Shown here piece after piece: positions 19,899-30,063 of a DNA stretch of 64,000 nucleotides; positions within the stretch are counted from its first letter, which is position 1; each line of letters starts with the position of its first letter. The DNA is taken from contig NZ_FXAJ01000001.1 in assembly GCF_900177535.1 (NCBI RefSeq), positions 744,001-808,000 on the forward strand, in the 5' to 3' direction. The notes below the pieces were generated by a model. It was not told the DNA's origin, searched no databases, and was given only the letters and a program-made list of their open reading frames with translations. Made by a program: the position numbers and the translations under genes. The DNA is from Priestia filamentosa. GTDB lineage: Bacteria; Bacillota; Bacilli; Bacillales; Bacillaceae_H.

Positions 19899-20636
19899 AT
19901 GACCGATCAAAATCAACAGCCTGCAATGGAAAATGAACAGGGAGGACAAGAACAAAAAAGTGAGTTATTGGAGAAAATTCAGCAGCTTGGCCAAACAAAT
20001 GTACCGCAAGCTCCTGATTCAAAAATTCACTGTTTGACGATTGTTGGTCAAATTGAAGGGCATATGCAGCTTCCACCCCAAAATAAAACAACAAAGTATG
20101 AACACGTTATTCCTCAAATCGTAGCAATTGAGCAAAACCCAAATATTGAAGGGCTTTTAATTATTTTGAACACGGTAGGAGGAGATGTTGAAGCAGGTCT
20201 TGCTATTTCTGAAATGCTTTCTTCTCTTTCTAAACCAGCCGTTTCGATTGTACTGGGTGGGGGGCATTCTATCGGTGTACCGATTGCAGTTGCAACAGAT
20301 TATTCATTTATCACAGAAACAGCTACAATGACAATTCATCCTGTACGGTTAACAGGACTTGTTATTGGTGTACCTCAAACATTTGAATATTTGGATAAGA
20401 TGCAGGACAGAGTTGTTCAGTTTGTAACTAAACATTCAAATATCTCAGAAGAAAAATTTAAAGAGCTTATGATGTCAAAAGGAAACTTAACCCGAGATAT
20501 CGGAACAAACGTCGTTGGACGTGACGCGGTTGAATACGGTCTTATTGACGAAGTAGGCGGAGTTGGACATGCGATGAATAAGTTAAATGAACTTATTGAC
20601 GCAAGAGGAAAGGAGAATCAACAGCTTCTACAATGA
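19899..20636 (+). CDS. tepA: TepA, ClpP-class serine protease-like protein
   Basis: ClpP/crotonase-fold protein of the TepA (YmfB) family, 245 residues. The ATG at 19899 is 7 nt from AAAGGAG and gives the family length; an upstream in-frame ATG at 19830 lacks a site. Conserved blocks: [35 protein letters not shown] (containing the nucleophile-region serine) and [13 protein letters not shown]. Reported as a protease acting in spore small-protein turnover or translocation in B. subtilis; I infer the same. It overlaps ylzJ by four bases. Confidence 0.93.
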   Translation: MTDQNQQPAMENEQGGQEQKSELLEKIQQLGQTNVPQAPDSKIHCLTIVGQIEGHMQLPPQNKTTKYEHVIPQIVAIEQNPNIEGLLIILNTVGGDVEAGLAISEMLSSLSKPAVSIVLGGGHSIGVPIAVATDYSFITETATMTIHPVRLTGLVIGVPQTFEYLDKMQDRVVQFVTKHSNISEEKFKELMMSKGNLTRDIGTNVVGRDAVEYGLIDEVGGVGHAMNKLNELIDARGKENQQLLQ

Positions 20637-20848
20637 TTCATTATACAATGCTTCCTAATGAACTTATTTTTGGAGGAGAAAATAGCACACTCGCAACTCA
20701 ACAAATGATAAATGTAAATGGATGTCCGCTCGTTGTATCAAAAAATGCTAACAGCGATTATGAGGTTGTTCGCAATCTAAGTACAGACCCAAGCCACTAC
20801 CTTGATTCACGCTATACTCCAGGAGCTATTATCCCCACATTACAATAA
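20633..20848 (+). CDS. ylzJ: YlzJ-like protein
   Basis: 71-residue protein of the YlzJ family ([15 protein letters not shown] start; C-terminal [10 protein letters not shown]), always downstream of tepA. Function unknown; sporulation context. It overlaps the tepA stop (ATGA), so it is probably co-translated with it. Confidence 0.85.
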   Translation: MIHYTMLPNELIFGGENSTLATQQMINVNGCPLVVSKNANSDYEVVRNLSTDPSHYLDSRYTPGAIIPTLQ

Positions 20849-20875
20849 AATTGTTCCGCTATTAAAACATGATTA

Positions 20876-20884
20876 TGGTATAAT
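20876..20884 (+). promoter_or_regulatory. Extended -10 promoter element between ylzJ and spoIIIE
   Basis: TGG followed by TATAAT (20879-20884), an ideal extended -10; no convincing -35. Predicted start near 20891, immediately before the terminator at 20902-20928. Confidence 0.45.
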
Positions 20885-20901
20885 GAGGAGCATAGCCATA
20901 G

Positions 20902-20928
20902 AAAAGCAGCCATATTGGCTGCTTTTTT
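20902..20928 (+). terminator. Terminator upstream of spoIIIE
   Basis: Perfect 11-bp stem AAAAGCAGCCA / TGGCTGCTTTT with TAT loop and six T. It ends the tepA-ylzJ transcript or a short RNA from the -10 element just upstream. Confidence 0.88.
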
Positions 20929-21030
20929 GTGCAACGTTGTTCTGATAATACATATGAAGGCCTTTTTCAGCAGTAGCGAGAAGCGTATGTAAAGATAGAA
21001 GAAAATGAGGGACAAGATTGGAGTGACAAA

Positions 21031-23391
21031 ATGGCTAAACAAAAAAAGCGAGGAAAGACGAAAAAAGCGGATTGGAAGCATGTTATTAAAAGTGAGCTTA
21101 TTGGGATTGCGCTCATTGCGCTTGCTCTGCTTGCCATGGCGAAGCTTGGCATTGTAGGTCGTTCTCTTGTTTTACTCGTTCGTTTTGTAGCAGGAGAATG
21201 GTATATGGTTCTTCTTCTCGGCTTAATTATTGTCGCTGGATATTTAATTTGGAAGAGAAGATGGCCAATCCTTATAAATCGTCAGCTTTTTGGAATCTAT
21301 TTACTGTTATTGGCGCTTCTTTTATTCAGTCATGTTACGCTTTTTGAGAATTTAACGCGAGATGGACGATTTGCAAATCCATCTGTTTTATTGAATACAT
21401 GGCAGCTTTTTATGCTAGAAGCAAGTGGGAATGAAGGAACAAGTGATCTTGGCGGCGGGATGGCTGGAGCCATTATGTTTGCTATCACGCATTTTCTGTT
21501 CGATGACTTAGGAACAGAGCTTTTTGCGATTATTATGATTTTAGCAAGTATTATTTTAATTACAGGAAAGTCGCTTCAAGAAACATTGTTTAAAATCTTT
21601 CATCCTCTTTTTGCGTTTGTTGTACGCGAATGCAAGGAAATGGTGGAAGATTTCAAAGATTGGTTGAAGCGTCCAAAGAAGAAAAAAACGTCTTCACAAG
21701 GAACGCGCTCGTCTCGTGCAAAGAAAAAGGAAAAAGAAGAGGAAGATGAGTCTGAAAGTAATGAGGCAGCGGCTGTTGAGGAAGAAACAACCCCAATTAT
21801 CGCTCACTTTGATCATCAGGCACAGTCTGTAGCAGAACAACAAGAAGAAAAACCAACACAACCAATACAACAAACACAGCCCGTCGGTCAGCAGCGGGAG
21901 GAAAAGGAAGAGAAAACAGAAGGACACTCAGCTCCTGTGCCAATGACGTTTACAGAAGTTGAAAATGAAGATTATAAGCTTCCTTCTATCAATTTGCTTA
22001 CAATGCCGAAAAACAGCAGTCAGAAGAAAGAGCATAAAGGAATTTACAAAAATGCGCGTAAGCTTGAGGAAACTTTCCAAAGCTTTGGAGTAAAAGCAAA
22101 AGTGGCAAAAGTTCATCTTGGACCAGCGGTAACGCGCTATGAAGTATATCCAGACGTTGGGGTGAAAGTAAGTAAAATTGTGAATTTAAGTGATGACTTA
22201 GCGCTTGCACTAGCAGCAAAAGACATCCGGATTGAGGCTCCAATTCCAGGGAAATCAGCAGTCGGTATTGAGGTGCCAAACGATGAAATTTCAATGGTTT
22301 CTCTTCGTGAAGTACTGCAAGCAACAGACCAAAATGAAAAAGCTAAGCTGCTAATTGCGCTTGGTCGTGATATTTCAGGTGAAGCGATGCTAGCAGAGCT
22401 GAATAAAATGCCTCACTTACTTGTAGCAGGTGCAACAGGAAGCGGAAAAAGTGTGTGTATTAACGGCATTATTATAAGCTTGCTTATGCGTACAAAACCA
22501 CATGAAGTAAAAATGATGATGATTGATCCGAAAATGGTAGAGCTTAATGTGTATAACGGAATTCCGCACTTATTAGCACCAGTTGTAACAGATCCTAAGA
22601 AAGCTTCTCAAGCTTTGAAACGGGTCGTAAGTGAAATGGAAAGAAGGTATGAGCTTTTCTCTCATACAGGAACACGTAATATTGAAGGATATAATGAGCA
22701 TATTCTTCGTCATAATGAAGATGAAGATGGAAAACAACCAACACTTCCATATATCGTTGTTATTGTAGACGAGCTTGCCGACTTAATGATGGTCGCTTCT
22801 TCAGATGTAGAAGATGCGATTACACGTCTTGCTCAAATGGCGCGTGCTGCTGGTATTCATCTTATTATTGCAACACAGCGTCCGTCTGTTGATGTTATTA
22901 CAGGAGTTATTAAAGCAAATATTCCATCTCGTATTGCTTTTAGCGTTTCTTCTCAAACAGACTCACGTACAATTTTAGATGGGGGCGGAGCTGAGAAGTT
23001 GCTTGGACGAGGTGACATGCTATTCTTACCTGTTGGGGCTTCCAAACCTGTACGTGTTCAAGGCGCCTTTTTATCTGATAGTGAAGTTGAATCTGTTGTG
23101 AACTTTGTGATTGAACAGCAAAAAGCACAGTATCAGGAAGAAATGATTCCAAGCGATGAAGCAGAAGTAAAAGAAGAAGCATCAGATGAGCTCTATGCAG
23201 AAGCTGTCGATCTTGTAGCTCAAATGCAAACGGCTTCCGTTTCCATGCTTCAGCGCCGCTTCCGCATTGGCTATAACAGGGCAGCAAGGCTTATTGATGA
23301 AATGGAAGTGAGAGGCGTTGTAGGACCTTATGAGGGAAGCAAACCCCGCTCTGTTCTTATTTCAAAAGAGCAAGACGAAGAATTAGGATAA
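21031..23391 (+). CDS. spoIIIE: DNA translocase SpoIIIE (FtsK family)
   Basis: Septal ATP-driven DNA pump that moves the chromosome into the forespore. 786 residues: an N-terminal membrane part with about four or five helices (within residues 20-185), a charged linker (about 220-310), the motor domain with Walker A GATGSGKS at 467-474 and Walker [13 protein letters not shown], then the C-terminal gamma winged-helix ([20 protein letters not shown]) that reads SRS/KOPS-type sequences. TGGAGTGA precedes the ATG. Start and length match B. subtilis SpoIIIE. Confidence 0.97.
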   Translation: MAKQKKRGKTKKADWKHVIKSELIGIALIALALLAMAKLGIVGRSLVLLVRFVAGEWYMVLLLGLIIVAGYLIWKRRWPILINRQLFGIYLLLLALLLFSHVTLFENLTRDGRFANPSVLLNTWQLFMLEASGNEGTSDLGGGMAGAIMFAITHFLFDDLGTELFAIIMILASIILITGKSLQETLFKIFHPLFAFVVRECKEMVEDFKDWLKRPKKKKTSSQGTRSSRAKKKEKEEEDESESNEAAAVEEETTPIIAHFDHQAQSVAEQQEEKPTQPIQQTQPVGQQREEKEEKTEGHSAPVPMTFTEVENEDYKLPSINLLTMPKNSSQKKEHKGIYKNARKLEETFQSFGVKAKVAKVHLGPAVTRYEVYPDVGVKVSKIVNLSDDLALALAAKDIRIEAPIPGKSAVGIEVPNDEISMVSLREVLQATDQNEKAKLLIALGRDISGEAMLAELNKMPHLLVAGATGSGKSVCINGIIISLLMRTKPHEVKMMMIDPKMVELNVYNGIPHLLAPVVTDPKKASQALKRVVSEMERRYELFSHTGTRNIEGYNEHILRHNEDEDGKQPTLPYIVVIVDELADLMMVASSDVEDAITRLAQMARAAGIHLIIATQRPSVDVITGVIKANIPSRIAFSVSSQTDSRTILDGGGAEKLLGRGDMLFLPVGASKPVRVQGAFLSDSEVESVVNFVIEQQKAQYQEEMIPSDEAEVKEEASDELYAEAVDLVAQMQTASVSMLQRRFRIGYNRAARLIDEMEVRGVVGPYEGSKPRSVLISKEQDEELG

Positions 23392-23397
23392 AAAGTA

Positions 23398-23426
23398 TTC
23401 ATAATTTTGTCGAAAAATGTTATAGT
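23398..23426 (+). promoter_or_regulatory. Candidate promoter for ymfC
   Basis: TTCATA at 23398-23403, 17-bp spacer, TATAGT at 23421-23426. Confidence 0.5.
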
Positions 23427-23477
23427 TATGGAAATTACTCATGCACTCTTTAGTAAACATAGTGGGGGAACGTCAGT

Positions 23478-24203
23478 ATGTCGATAAAGACGGAAGGTCA
23501 GCATCTATATCTGCAAGTGATTGAGCAGTTAAAAAACCAAATTGAAGATGGCACCTATAGAGAGAGAGAAAAGCTTCCTTCAGAATTTAGTTTGGCTAAA
23601 AAGCTCGGAGTAAGCCGAGCAACGCTTCGTGAAGCACTCCGTATTTTAGAGGAAGAAAACGTAATTACAAGACGACACGGCGTTGGAACGTTTGTAAATA
23701 CAAAACCAGCTTTTAGCGCTGGAATTGAACAACTTTCAAGCGTAACAGACATGATTCTTCAAGGAGGCATGACGCCAGGAACGATTTTTATTTCCTCAAC
23801 AACTCAAGCATTAACGGACAATGATATGAAGCGGTTCAACTGTGAGGAAGATGAAGAAATTCTTCAAGTTGAACGTGTTCGTACAGCAGATGGACAGCCT
23901 GTTATTTACTGTATTGATAAAGTGCTTCAAAAGCATTTTAAAGAGCCGTTTGTATATAGTAGAGAATCGCTGCTAGATGCGCTTCATGAAAGAGCAGGGA
24001 AATTTATTTCCTATGCGGTTACTAAAATTGTTCCGCTTGGCTATCACGACAAAGTGTCACCTATTTTGCAGTGTGATCCAGAAACAGCACTGCTTGTTTT
24101 GAAACAAATGCATTATGATCAAAATGATGAGCCGATTTTATACTCTGTCAATTATTTCAAAGCAGATCAATTTGATTTTCATGTTTTGCGAAAACGTGTT
24201 TAG
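23478..24203 (+). CDS. ymfC: GntR/HutC-family transcriptional regulator YmfC
   Basis: 241 residues. N-terminal winged helix (about 8-75) with the GntR signature [28 protein letters not shown] (shown here in part: positions 36-63) and HGVGTFV; C-terminal UTRA effector domain (about 95-238). The position directly after spoIIIE matches B. subtilis ymfC. Ligand and targets are unknown; no sugar or histidine operon is adjacent. Confidence 0.88.
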   Translation: MSIKTEGQHLYLQVIEQLKNQIEDGTYREREKLPSEFSLAKKLGVSRATLREALRILEEENVITRRHGVGTFVNTKPAFSAGIEQLSSVTDMILQGGMTPGTIFISSTTQALTDNDMKRFNCEEDEEILQVERVRTADGQPVIYCIDKVLQKHFKEPFVYSRESLLDALHERAGKFISYAVTKIVPLGYHDKVSPILQCDPETALLVLKQMHYDQNDEPILYSVNYFKADQFDFHVLRKRV

Positions 24204-24218
24204 GTATAACATAAATAG

Positions 24219-24255
24219 AAGCTCTTCCTACATTTGGGTAGGAAGGGCTTTTTTT
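24219..24255 (+). terminator. Terminator after ymfC
   Basis: 13-bp stem AAGCTCTTCCTAC / GTAGGAAGGGCTT with one T.G pair, 6-nt loop, then a run of T. Confidence 0.9.
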
Positions 24256-24368
24256 CTTGAAAAAGAGGTCTTCTTTTCGCTATATTAAAAGGAAGATTAA
24301 AAAAGGCAAACAAGATGCACAATAGAACTATAGCAAAAAAGACTGCTTATTCTGAAGGAGGATACGAT

Positions 24369-25646
24369 TTGAAAATTTTATCAGAAACCAAACATGAGCT
24401 TGATGGCTTAGTGTTACATACAATCAAAACTGAAAAATATAAAACAAATACAATTCTTTTAAAGCTGAGCGCGCCCCTTGAAGAAGAAACGGTTACACAT
24501 CGCGCATTGCTTCCATATGTACTTCAAAGTGCAACAGCTAGCCTTTCATCTTCAAAAGAGCTTCAAGGATATCTAGAAGACTTGTACGGAGCTTCTTTAC
24601 AGGTGGACTTGATGAAAAAAGGTGAACATCATGTTATGACGTTTCGCGTTGATGTAGCAAATGAAAAATATTTAAGAGATCAAACACCATTGCTTGAAAA
24701 ATCGCTGCGTTTGCTAGGAGATGTACTTACAGACCCTCTTTTAGAAAATGGAGTATTTAAAGAGGATATCATAGCAAAAGAAAAACGTGCTTTAAAACAG
24801 CGTATTCAAGCCGTTTTTGATGATAAAATGCGCTATGCTAACCTGCGCCTCGTAGAAGAAATGTGCAAAAATGAACCATATCATCTACATGTAAACGGCA
24901 GACTTGAAGATATTGAGGGAATTACGGCTCAAAGTCTTTACGACTACTATAAAAAAATGCTAACTGAAAATAGCGCTGATCTTTATGTGATTGGAGATAT
25001 TCAGGAAGACGAAGTTGTTCAGTATACAAAAGATATTTTTTCGTTTGAAAAAAGAGACGCAAGTAAGATCTCATCTCCAGCTCAAATGTCTGTAGAGAAA
25101 GAAAATGTTGTAGAAGAGAAGCAGCCTGTTAAACAAGGGAAATTAAACATGGGGTATCGAACAAATATTGTTTATGGAGACGATGATTATTTTGCGCTGC
25201 AAGTATACAACGGTATTTACGGTGGCTTTTCTCATTCCAAACTTTTTGCAAACGTAAGAGAAAAAGAAAGCCTTGCTTATTATGCAGCGTCTCGTGTTGA
25301 AAGTCATAAAGGACTTTTAATGGTCATGTCAGGAATTGATATGAAAAACTATGACAAAGCGGTTTCCATTATTAAAGAGCAAAGTGACGCAATGAAAAAT
25401 GGCGACTTTGATGAAAACACATTAAGTCAAACAAAAGCCGTAATACGCAACCAACTTTTAGAAACAGTTGACACAGCAAGAGGTCTTGTTGAAGTTATGT
25501 ATCATAACGAGCTGACGGAAAATAAGGTTAGTATTGATGAATATTTAAAAAGAATTGAAGCTGTCACTAAAGAGGAAGTTGTTGCTGTTGCCCAAAAAGT
25601 TCAGCTTGATACAATTTATTTCTTAAAAGGAGAGGGTGGTGAATAA
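24369..25646 (+). CDS. ymfF: M16-family peptidase-like protein YmfF (no zinc motif)
   Basis: 425 residues with M16 (insulinase-like) architecture but without the HxxEH zinc site: the equivalent region reads HRALLPYVL. The C-terminal half keeps GGFSHSKLFANVREKESLAYY, the substrate-contact block. The TTG at 24369 is chosen from AAGGAGG 7 nt upstream; the in-frame ATG at 24315 has no ribosome-binding site. It is followed one base later by ymfH, which has the zinc motif, so the two probably form a heterodimer like other split M16 enzymes (inference). Confidence 0.88.
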   Translation: MKILSETKHELDGLVLHTIKTEKYKTNTILLKLSAPLEEETVTHRALLPYVLQSATASLSSSKELQGYLEDLYGASLQVDLMKKGEHHVMTFRVDVANEKYLRDQTPLLEKSLRLLGDVLTDPLLENGVFKEDIIAKEKRALKQRIQAVFDDKMRYANLRLVEEMCKNEPYHLHVNGRLEDIEGITAQSLYDYYKKMLTENSADLYVIGDIQEDEVVQYTKDIFSFEKRDASKISSPAQMSVEKENVVEEKQPVKQGKLNMGYRTNIVYGDDDYFALQVYNGIYGGFSHSKLFANVREKESLAYYAASRVESHKGLLMVMSGIDMKNYDKAVSIIKEQSDAMKNGDFDENTLSQTKAVIRNQLLETVDTARGLVEVMYHNELTENKVSIDEYLKRIEAVTKEEVVAVAQKVQLDTIYFLKGEGGE

Positions 25647-25647
25647 A

Positions 25648-26931
25648 ATGAAGGAAATTACATTCGAAAATTTAAATGAAAAACTTTACTACGAAAAAAT
25701 GGATAGCGGATTAGATGTGTATGTTCTTCCAAAAGAAGGGTTCAATAAAACATTTGCAACGTTTACAACAAAATACGGCTCAATTGACAATACGTTTGTA
25801 CCGCTAGGAGAGAGCGAAAAAATTACGGTGCCGGATGGAATTGCTCATTTTCTAGAGCACAAACTTTTTGAAAAAGAAGATGGCGACGTTTTCCAGAACT
25901 TTAGTAAACAAGGAGCTTCAGCGAATGCATTTACATCATTCACAAGAACAGCTTATTTGTTTTCAAGCACAAATAATTTCGAAGAAAATTTTGAAACATT
26001 AATTGATTTTGTACAAGAACCATACTTTACGGAAAAAACAGTTGAGAAAGAAAAAGGAATCATTGGGCAAGAAATTACAATGTATGACGACAATCCAGAC
26101 TGGCGTGCATATTTCGGTGTTATTCAAAACATGTATCATAACCATCCTGTTAAAATTGATATCGCAGGAACAATTGAATCGATTAGCCATATAACAAAAG
26201 ATGACCTTTATACGTGCTACAATACGTTCTATCACCCAAGCAACATGCTTCTTTTTGTTGTAGGGCCGCAAAATCCGGAGAAAGTAATGGAGTTTGTTCG
26301 GGAAAATCAAGCGAAAAAAGATTATCAAGATCAAGATGAAATCAAACGTTATTTTGACAATGAGCCCCAAGAGGTAGCTGAGAAGAAACAAGTGTTAAAA
26401 ATGTCTGTTCAGTCTTCTAAATGTCTTGTTGGAATCAAAGCGAAAAATCCGCATAGAAGTGGAGAAGAGCTTTTAAAATATGAACTAAGCGTAAATGTGC
26501 TTCTTGATTATCTTTTTGGAAAGAGCTCTTCACACTATGAGAAAATGTATGATGGAGGCCTTATCGATGAAACTTTCTCATATGACTACACAGAAGAGGG
26601 CGGATTTGGGTTTGCGATCATTGGCGGAGATACAGAGGAACCTGAGCGCTTGACTGAAGAAATCCAAAGTGTTTTGCTTTCCTTTAAAGATGCAGAAATA
26701 GATAAAAAACAGTTTGAGCGCATTTGTAAGAAAAAGATTGGTGGATTTCTCCAAGCGCTCAATTCACCTGAATTTATTGCAAATCAGTTCACACGCTATG
26801 CTTTTAACGATATGGATTTATTCCGTGTTGTGGAGACGCTTGAAGCATTAACAACAGAAGATATGACAAAGGTAGCAGAAGACTTAATTGATGAAAAGTG
26901 CTTTACCGTTTGTCAAGTGGTTCCTTCTTGA
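25648..26931 (+). CDS. ymfH: M16-family zinc peptidase YmfH
   Basis: 427 residues with the inverted zinc motif HFLEH at residues 67-71 (IAHFLEHKLFE), then GASANAFTSFTRTAY and the downstream EKGIIGQEITMYDDNPDWR with the third zinc ligand. The start ATG at 25648 lies one base after the ymfF stop and 5 nt from GGTGGTGA. The catalytic partner of YmfF in a conserved Bacillus gene pair; substrate unknown. Confidence 0.9.
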   Translation: MKEITFENLNEKLYYEKMDSGLDVYVLPKEGFNKTFATFTTKYGSIDNTFVPLGESEKITVPDGIAHFLEHKLFEKEDGDVFQNFSKQGASANAFTSFTRTAYLFSSTNNFEENFETLIDFVQEPYFTEKTVEKEKGIIGQEITMYDDNPDWRAYFGVIQNMYHNHPVKIDIAGTIESISHITKDDLYTCYNTFYHPSNMLLFVVGPQNPEKVMEFVRENQAKKDYQDQDEIKRYFDNEPQEVAEKKQVLKMSVQSSKCLVGIKAKNPHRSGEELLKYELSVNVLLDYLFGKSSSHYEKMYDGGLIDETFSYDYTEEGGFGFAIIGGDTEEPERLTEEIQSVLLSFKDAEIDKKQFERICKKKIGGFLQALNSPEFIANQFTRYAFNDMDLFRVVETLEALTTEDMTKVAEDLIDEKCFTVCQVVPS

Positions 26932-26998
26932 ATTACCCATCACTCCATTTCTAAGAAAATTTGAAGTGAAATTCTGCTCGTTTAAAAGGATAAAAATG

Positions 26999-27026
26999 GC
27001 CCCCATTGAGTATCAATGGGGGCTTT
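26999..27026 (+). terminator. Hairpin after ymfH
   Basis: Perfect 11-bp stem GCCCCCATTGA / TCAATGGGGGC with GTA loop, but only TTTC follows; 31 nt before ymfI, so perhaps a partial terminator. Confidence 0.65.
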
Positions 27027-27057
27027 CATAGGTCAAACAGAAAGGAAGAGGAGAAAA

Positions 27058-27774
27058 GTGAAAACAGTACTTATCACAGGAGCAAGTGGAGGAATAGGCA
27101 AAGAAATAGCACGTACGCTCTCTAGCCATTATCGACTTGTTCTTCACTATCATCGAAATGAAGAAAGCGTACGAGCCTTAGCTTTAGAACTTGAAAATCA
27201 AACAGAAGTGTTCGTTGTAAGTGGAGACTTAAGTAAGGAAAATGGCGTAACAGAGATTTTACAACAAATTGTTGTTCCAATCGATGCGCTTGTCTACAAC
27301 TGCGGGAAAAGTCAATATGGTTTGTTAACAGATGTTAGTAACGAAGAACTAAGCGATATGCTTATGCTTCACGTTCAATCTCCCCTTCGTCTCGTGCGAG
27401 AGCTTCTGCCTTCTATGGTTCGTAAGCGTGAAGGATCCATTGTGCTTGTTTCATCTATTTGGGGATTAACAGGTGCTTCATGTGAAACTGTTTATTCAAC
27501 TGTAAAAGGAGCTCAGAATGCATTTGTAAAGGCGCTGGCAAAAGAAGTAGGACTAAGTGGCATTCGTGTTAATGCGATTGCTCCTGGTGTGATTGATACG
27601 CCCATGGTTGCTGACTTTAACGAAGAAGAAAAAAGAATGATGGAAGAAGAAATTCCTCTTGGTAGAATGGGTCGTCCAGATGAAGTGGCAAATGTTGCTG
27701 AGTTTTTATTGTCGGATAAAGCGTCCTATATTACAGGACAAATTATTTCGACAAATGGTGGATGGTATACATAA
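27058..27774 (+). CDS. ymfI: EF-P 5-aminopentanone reductase YmfI (SDR family)
   Basis: Short-chain dehydrogenase, 238 residues: cofactor loop TGASGGIG, NCGKS in place of NNAG, catalytic Ser-Tyr-Lys in VSSIWG and YSTVKGA, and a C-terminal YITGQIISTNGG typical of FabG-like enzymes. In B. subtilis YmfI reduces the 5-aminopentanone modification of elongation factor P; position and sequence support the same role. The GTG at 27058 follows AAGAGGAG. Confidence 0.88.
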   Translation: MKTVLITGASGGIGKEIARTLSSHYRLVLHYHRNEESVRALALELENQTEVFVVSGDLSKENGVTEILQQIVVPIDALVYNCGKSQYGLLTDVSNEELSDMLMLHVQSPLRLVRELLPSMVRKREGSIVLVSSIWGLTGASCETVYSTVKGAQNAFVKALAKEVGLSGIRVNAIAPGVIDTPMVADFNEEEKRMMEEEIPLGRMGRPDEVANVAEFLLSDKASYITGQIISTNGGWYT

Positions 27775-27829
27775 AAGCCAAGAAAACAGACAAACTAAGG
27801 AACGAAACTACAAACAAGGAGGGTTCCTC

Positions 27830-28090
27830 ATGTCTGTTTTAGAAAACTGGGATACGTGGAAAAACTTTTTAGGAGATCGTCTTCACCATGCTCAAAATCA
27901 AGGTATGGATAATGAAATTGTCTCAGAATTTGCTTATAAAATTGGCGATTACTTAGCAAACCAAGTAGAAGCGAAAACAGAGCAAGAAAAGATTTTAGCA
28001 GATCTTTGGAGTGTGGCTTCTAAAGATGAGCAACACGCAATTGCTAACATGATGGTAAAACTTGTACAAAATAACGGGTCACAAAAATAA
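27830..28090 (+). CDS. ymfJ: DUF3243 protein YmfJ
   Basis: 86-residue mostly helical protein of the DUF3243 family (SVLENWDTWKNFLGDRL start; HAIANMMVKLV near the end). The ATG at 27830 is 6 nt after AAGGAGGG. Function unknown; the position after ymfI is conserved in Bacillus. Confidence 0.88.
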   Translation: MSVLENWDTWKNFLGDRLHHAQNQGMDNEIVSEFAYKIGDYLANQVEAKTEQEKILADLWSVASKDEQHAIANMMVKLVQNNGSQK

Positions 28091-28116
28091 GAGAGGAGTA
28101 ATCCTCTCTTTTTTTG
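28089..28116 (+). terminator. Terminator after ymfJ
   Basis: AAGAGAGGA / TCCTCTCTT stem (9 bp), GTAA loop, seven T. Confidence 0.9.
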
Positions 28117-28253
28117 TGTATTTTTGAAAATATTGTTCATAAATTCATACTCATGGTTTATTATTTCTGTAAAATCATTTATATTAGAATACATAAACGT
28201 AGAAAAGAAACAGGCAGGAATGGAAAGAATTAATGGAGATAGGAGCACGGACA

Positions 28254-29045
28254 ATGGAAAAGATTGAATGGTATTTAGAATATCAGATCCAAAAGAACCG
28301 TCCTGGTTTACTCGGAGACATTTCCTCTCTTTTAGGGATGTTAGCGATAAATATCGTGACGATAAACGGAGTAGACGATCAGCGCCGTGGTCTTTTGCTT
28401 CGCTGTGATTCTAACGACCAAATTAAAAGACTTGAATCTATTTTAAAGACGATGGATAATATAGTGGTAACAAAACTTCGTGAGCCAAAGCTTCGCGATA
28501 GACTTGCTGTCCGTCATGGTCGCTATATTCAGCGCGATGCGGATGATAAGAAAACATTTCGATTTGTGCGTGATGAGCTCGGTTTGCTTGTTGATTTTAT
28601 GGCAGAGCTTTTTAAAAAAGAAGGTCATAAGCTTATTGGAATTAGAGGCATGCCTAGGGTAGGGAAAACAGAATCTATTGTAGCTGCAAGTGTTTGTGCG
28701 AACAAGAGATGGCTTTTTGTTTCCTCAACGCTTTTAAAACAAACGATTCGAAGTCAGCTTATTGAAGACGAATATAGTCCGAATAACTTGTTTATTTTAG
28801 ACGGTATTGTTTCGACAAAACGGGCAAGTGAAAAACATTGGCAGCTTGTGCGAGAAGTGATGAGACTTGATGCAACAAAAATTATCGAGCATCCAGATAT
28901 TTTTGTGCAAAATAGTGAGTATACACTCGATGATTTTTCCTATATTATTGAATTACGCAACTCTCCAGAAGAGGAAATTACATACGAACCCGTTGAAGGT
29001 CCATCCCTCATTGATGGGAATGGTTTTTCTATGTTTGATTTTTAG
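28254..29045 (+). CDS. ymfK: DUF3388 protein YmfK (ACT-like plus P-loop-like)
   Basis: 263 residues. The N-terminal 75 residues look like an ACT domain (NRPGLLGDISSLLGMLAINI); the middle region contains a P-loop-like GMPRVGKTES, suggesting nucleotide binding. The ATG at 28254 is 8 nt after AGGAG; an ATG at 28233 has no good site. Conserved between ymfJ and rodZ in Bacillus; no function is established. Confidence 0.85.
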   Translation: MEKIEWYLEYQIQKNRPGLLGDISSLLGMLAINIVTINGVDDQRRGLLLRCDSNDQIKRLESILKTMDNIVVTKLREPKLRDRLAVRHGRYIQRDADDKKTFRFVRDELGLLVDFMAELFKKEGHKLIGIRGMPRVGKTESIVAASVCANKRWLFVSSTLLKQTIRSQLIEDEYSPNNLFILDGIVSTKRASEKHWQLVREVMRLDATKIIEHPDIFVQNSEYTLDDFSYIIELRNSPEEEITYEPVEGPSLIDGNGFSMFDF

Positions 29046-29066
29046 CATAATTGGTAGGTGTTAGCA

Positions 29067-30014
29067 TTGACAGAGTTAGGAAAAAGGTTAAAGGAAGCAC
29101 GTATTGAAAAAGGCTTATCGCTTGAAGATTTACAAAAGGAAACAAAAATCCAAAAGCGTTACTTGGCAGGGATTGAAGAAGGAAATTATGATTTAATGCC
29201 GGGGAAATTTTACGTGCGCGCGTTTATTAAGCAGTATTGTGAAGCTGTTGGTCTAAACGTTGAACAGACGTTTGAACAGTATCATGCTGACATACCGTCC
29301 GCACAGCACCAAGTTGCTCCAGAAGAGCTTTCTCGTGTGAAAACAAGAACAAAGGAAGTAGCTCCTAAAAATTCAAAAGTGCTTGATGCCTTGCCAAAAG
29401 CCATCATTGCGGCTGTTGTAGTTGGTGTCCTTGTCTTAGGATGGGTGATTGCTCTTTACATCAATAAAGACGATAAAGAGCAGGCAAACAGCAACGATTC
29501 GAAAGTTGAATCACAGTCAGAGCAGTCATCAGATGCGCAAAAAGAAGATAGTAACGATGACAGTGAGCAAGCATCAACAAAAACGGATGATAATAAGGAA
29601 GCAGAAAAGAAAGAAGACGCTAAAAAAGAAGAGGAAAAGGAAAAAGAGTCGGATAAAGATGAATCTAAATCCAAGCTTACAGCTGTAGAAGGTGCAGCAA
29701 ATGCAGGCACATACAAGCTTGAAGGAGCAGACGAGTTTAAGCTTGAATTAACGGCTACGGCTACAACTCCTTCATGGGTAGGCGTAACAAATGGCAAAGG
29801 CAACTCTTTCTTTAGCAGCATGCTTCAAAAAGGCAAAACAGAAACCATTGATTTAACGAATGAGCAAGAGGTGAAAATCCGAGTTGGTTTTGCTCCTGGC
29901 GTTGAAGTGAAAGTAAATGGTGAAGTTGTTCAATATCCAAGCGATCCGAAGCAAAACGTAACGCAGAACGTTTTCATTCAATATGATGGATCTGAAGCGA
30001 ATAGCGAATCATAA
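29067..30014 (+). CDS. rodZ: Cytoskeletal/cell-shape protein RodZ (YmfM)
   Basis: 315 residues: N-terminal helix-turn-helix domain (about 1-65; LGKRLKEARIEKGLSLEDLQ), a single membrane helix (about 112-134; AIIAAVVVGVLVLGWVIALY), a long Lys/Glu/Asp/Ser-rich low-complexity extracellular stretch (about 135-205) and a C-terminal DUF4115 beta domain. The architecture is that of RodZ, which links MreB to the cell-wall elongation machinery. The TTG at 29067 is 6 nt after TAGGTG. pgsA follows 49 bp later. Confidence 0.9.
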   Translation: MTELGKRLKEARIEKGLSLEDLQKETKIQKRYLAGIEEGNYDLMPGKFYVRAFIKQYCEAVGLNVEQTFEQYHADIPSAQHQVAPEELSRVKTRTKEVAPKNSKVLDALPKAIIAAVVVGVLVLGWVIALYINKDDKEQANSNDSKVESQSEQSSDAQKEDSNDDSEQASTKTDDNKEAEKKEDAKKEEEKEKESDKDESKSKLTAVEGAANAGTYKLEGADEFKLELTATATTPSWVGVTNGKGNSFFSSMLQKGKTETIDLTNEQEVKIRVGFAPGVEVKVNGEVVQYPSDPKQNVTQNVFIQYDGSEANSES

Positions 30015-30063
30015 TCGTTTCTATACGAGCTTGGTATGTACCGAATAACTGGAGGAATCAACT

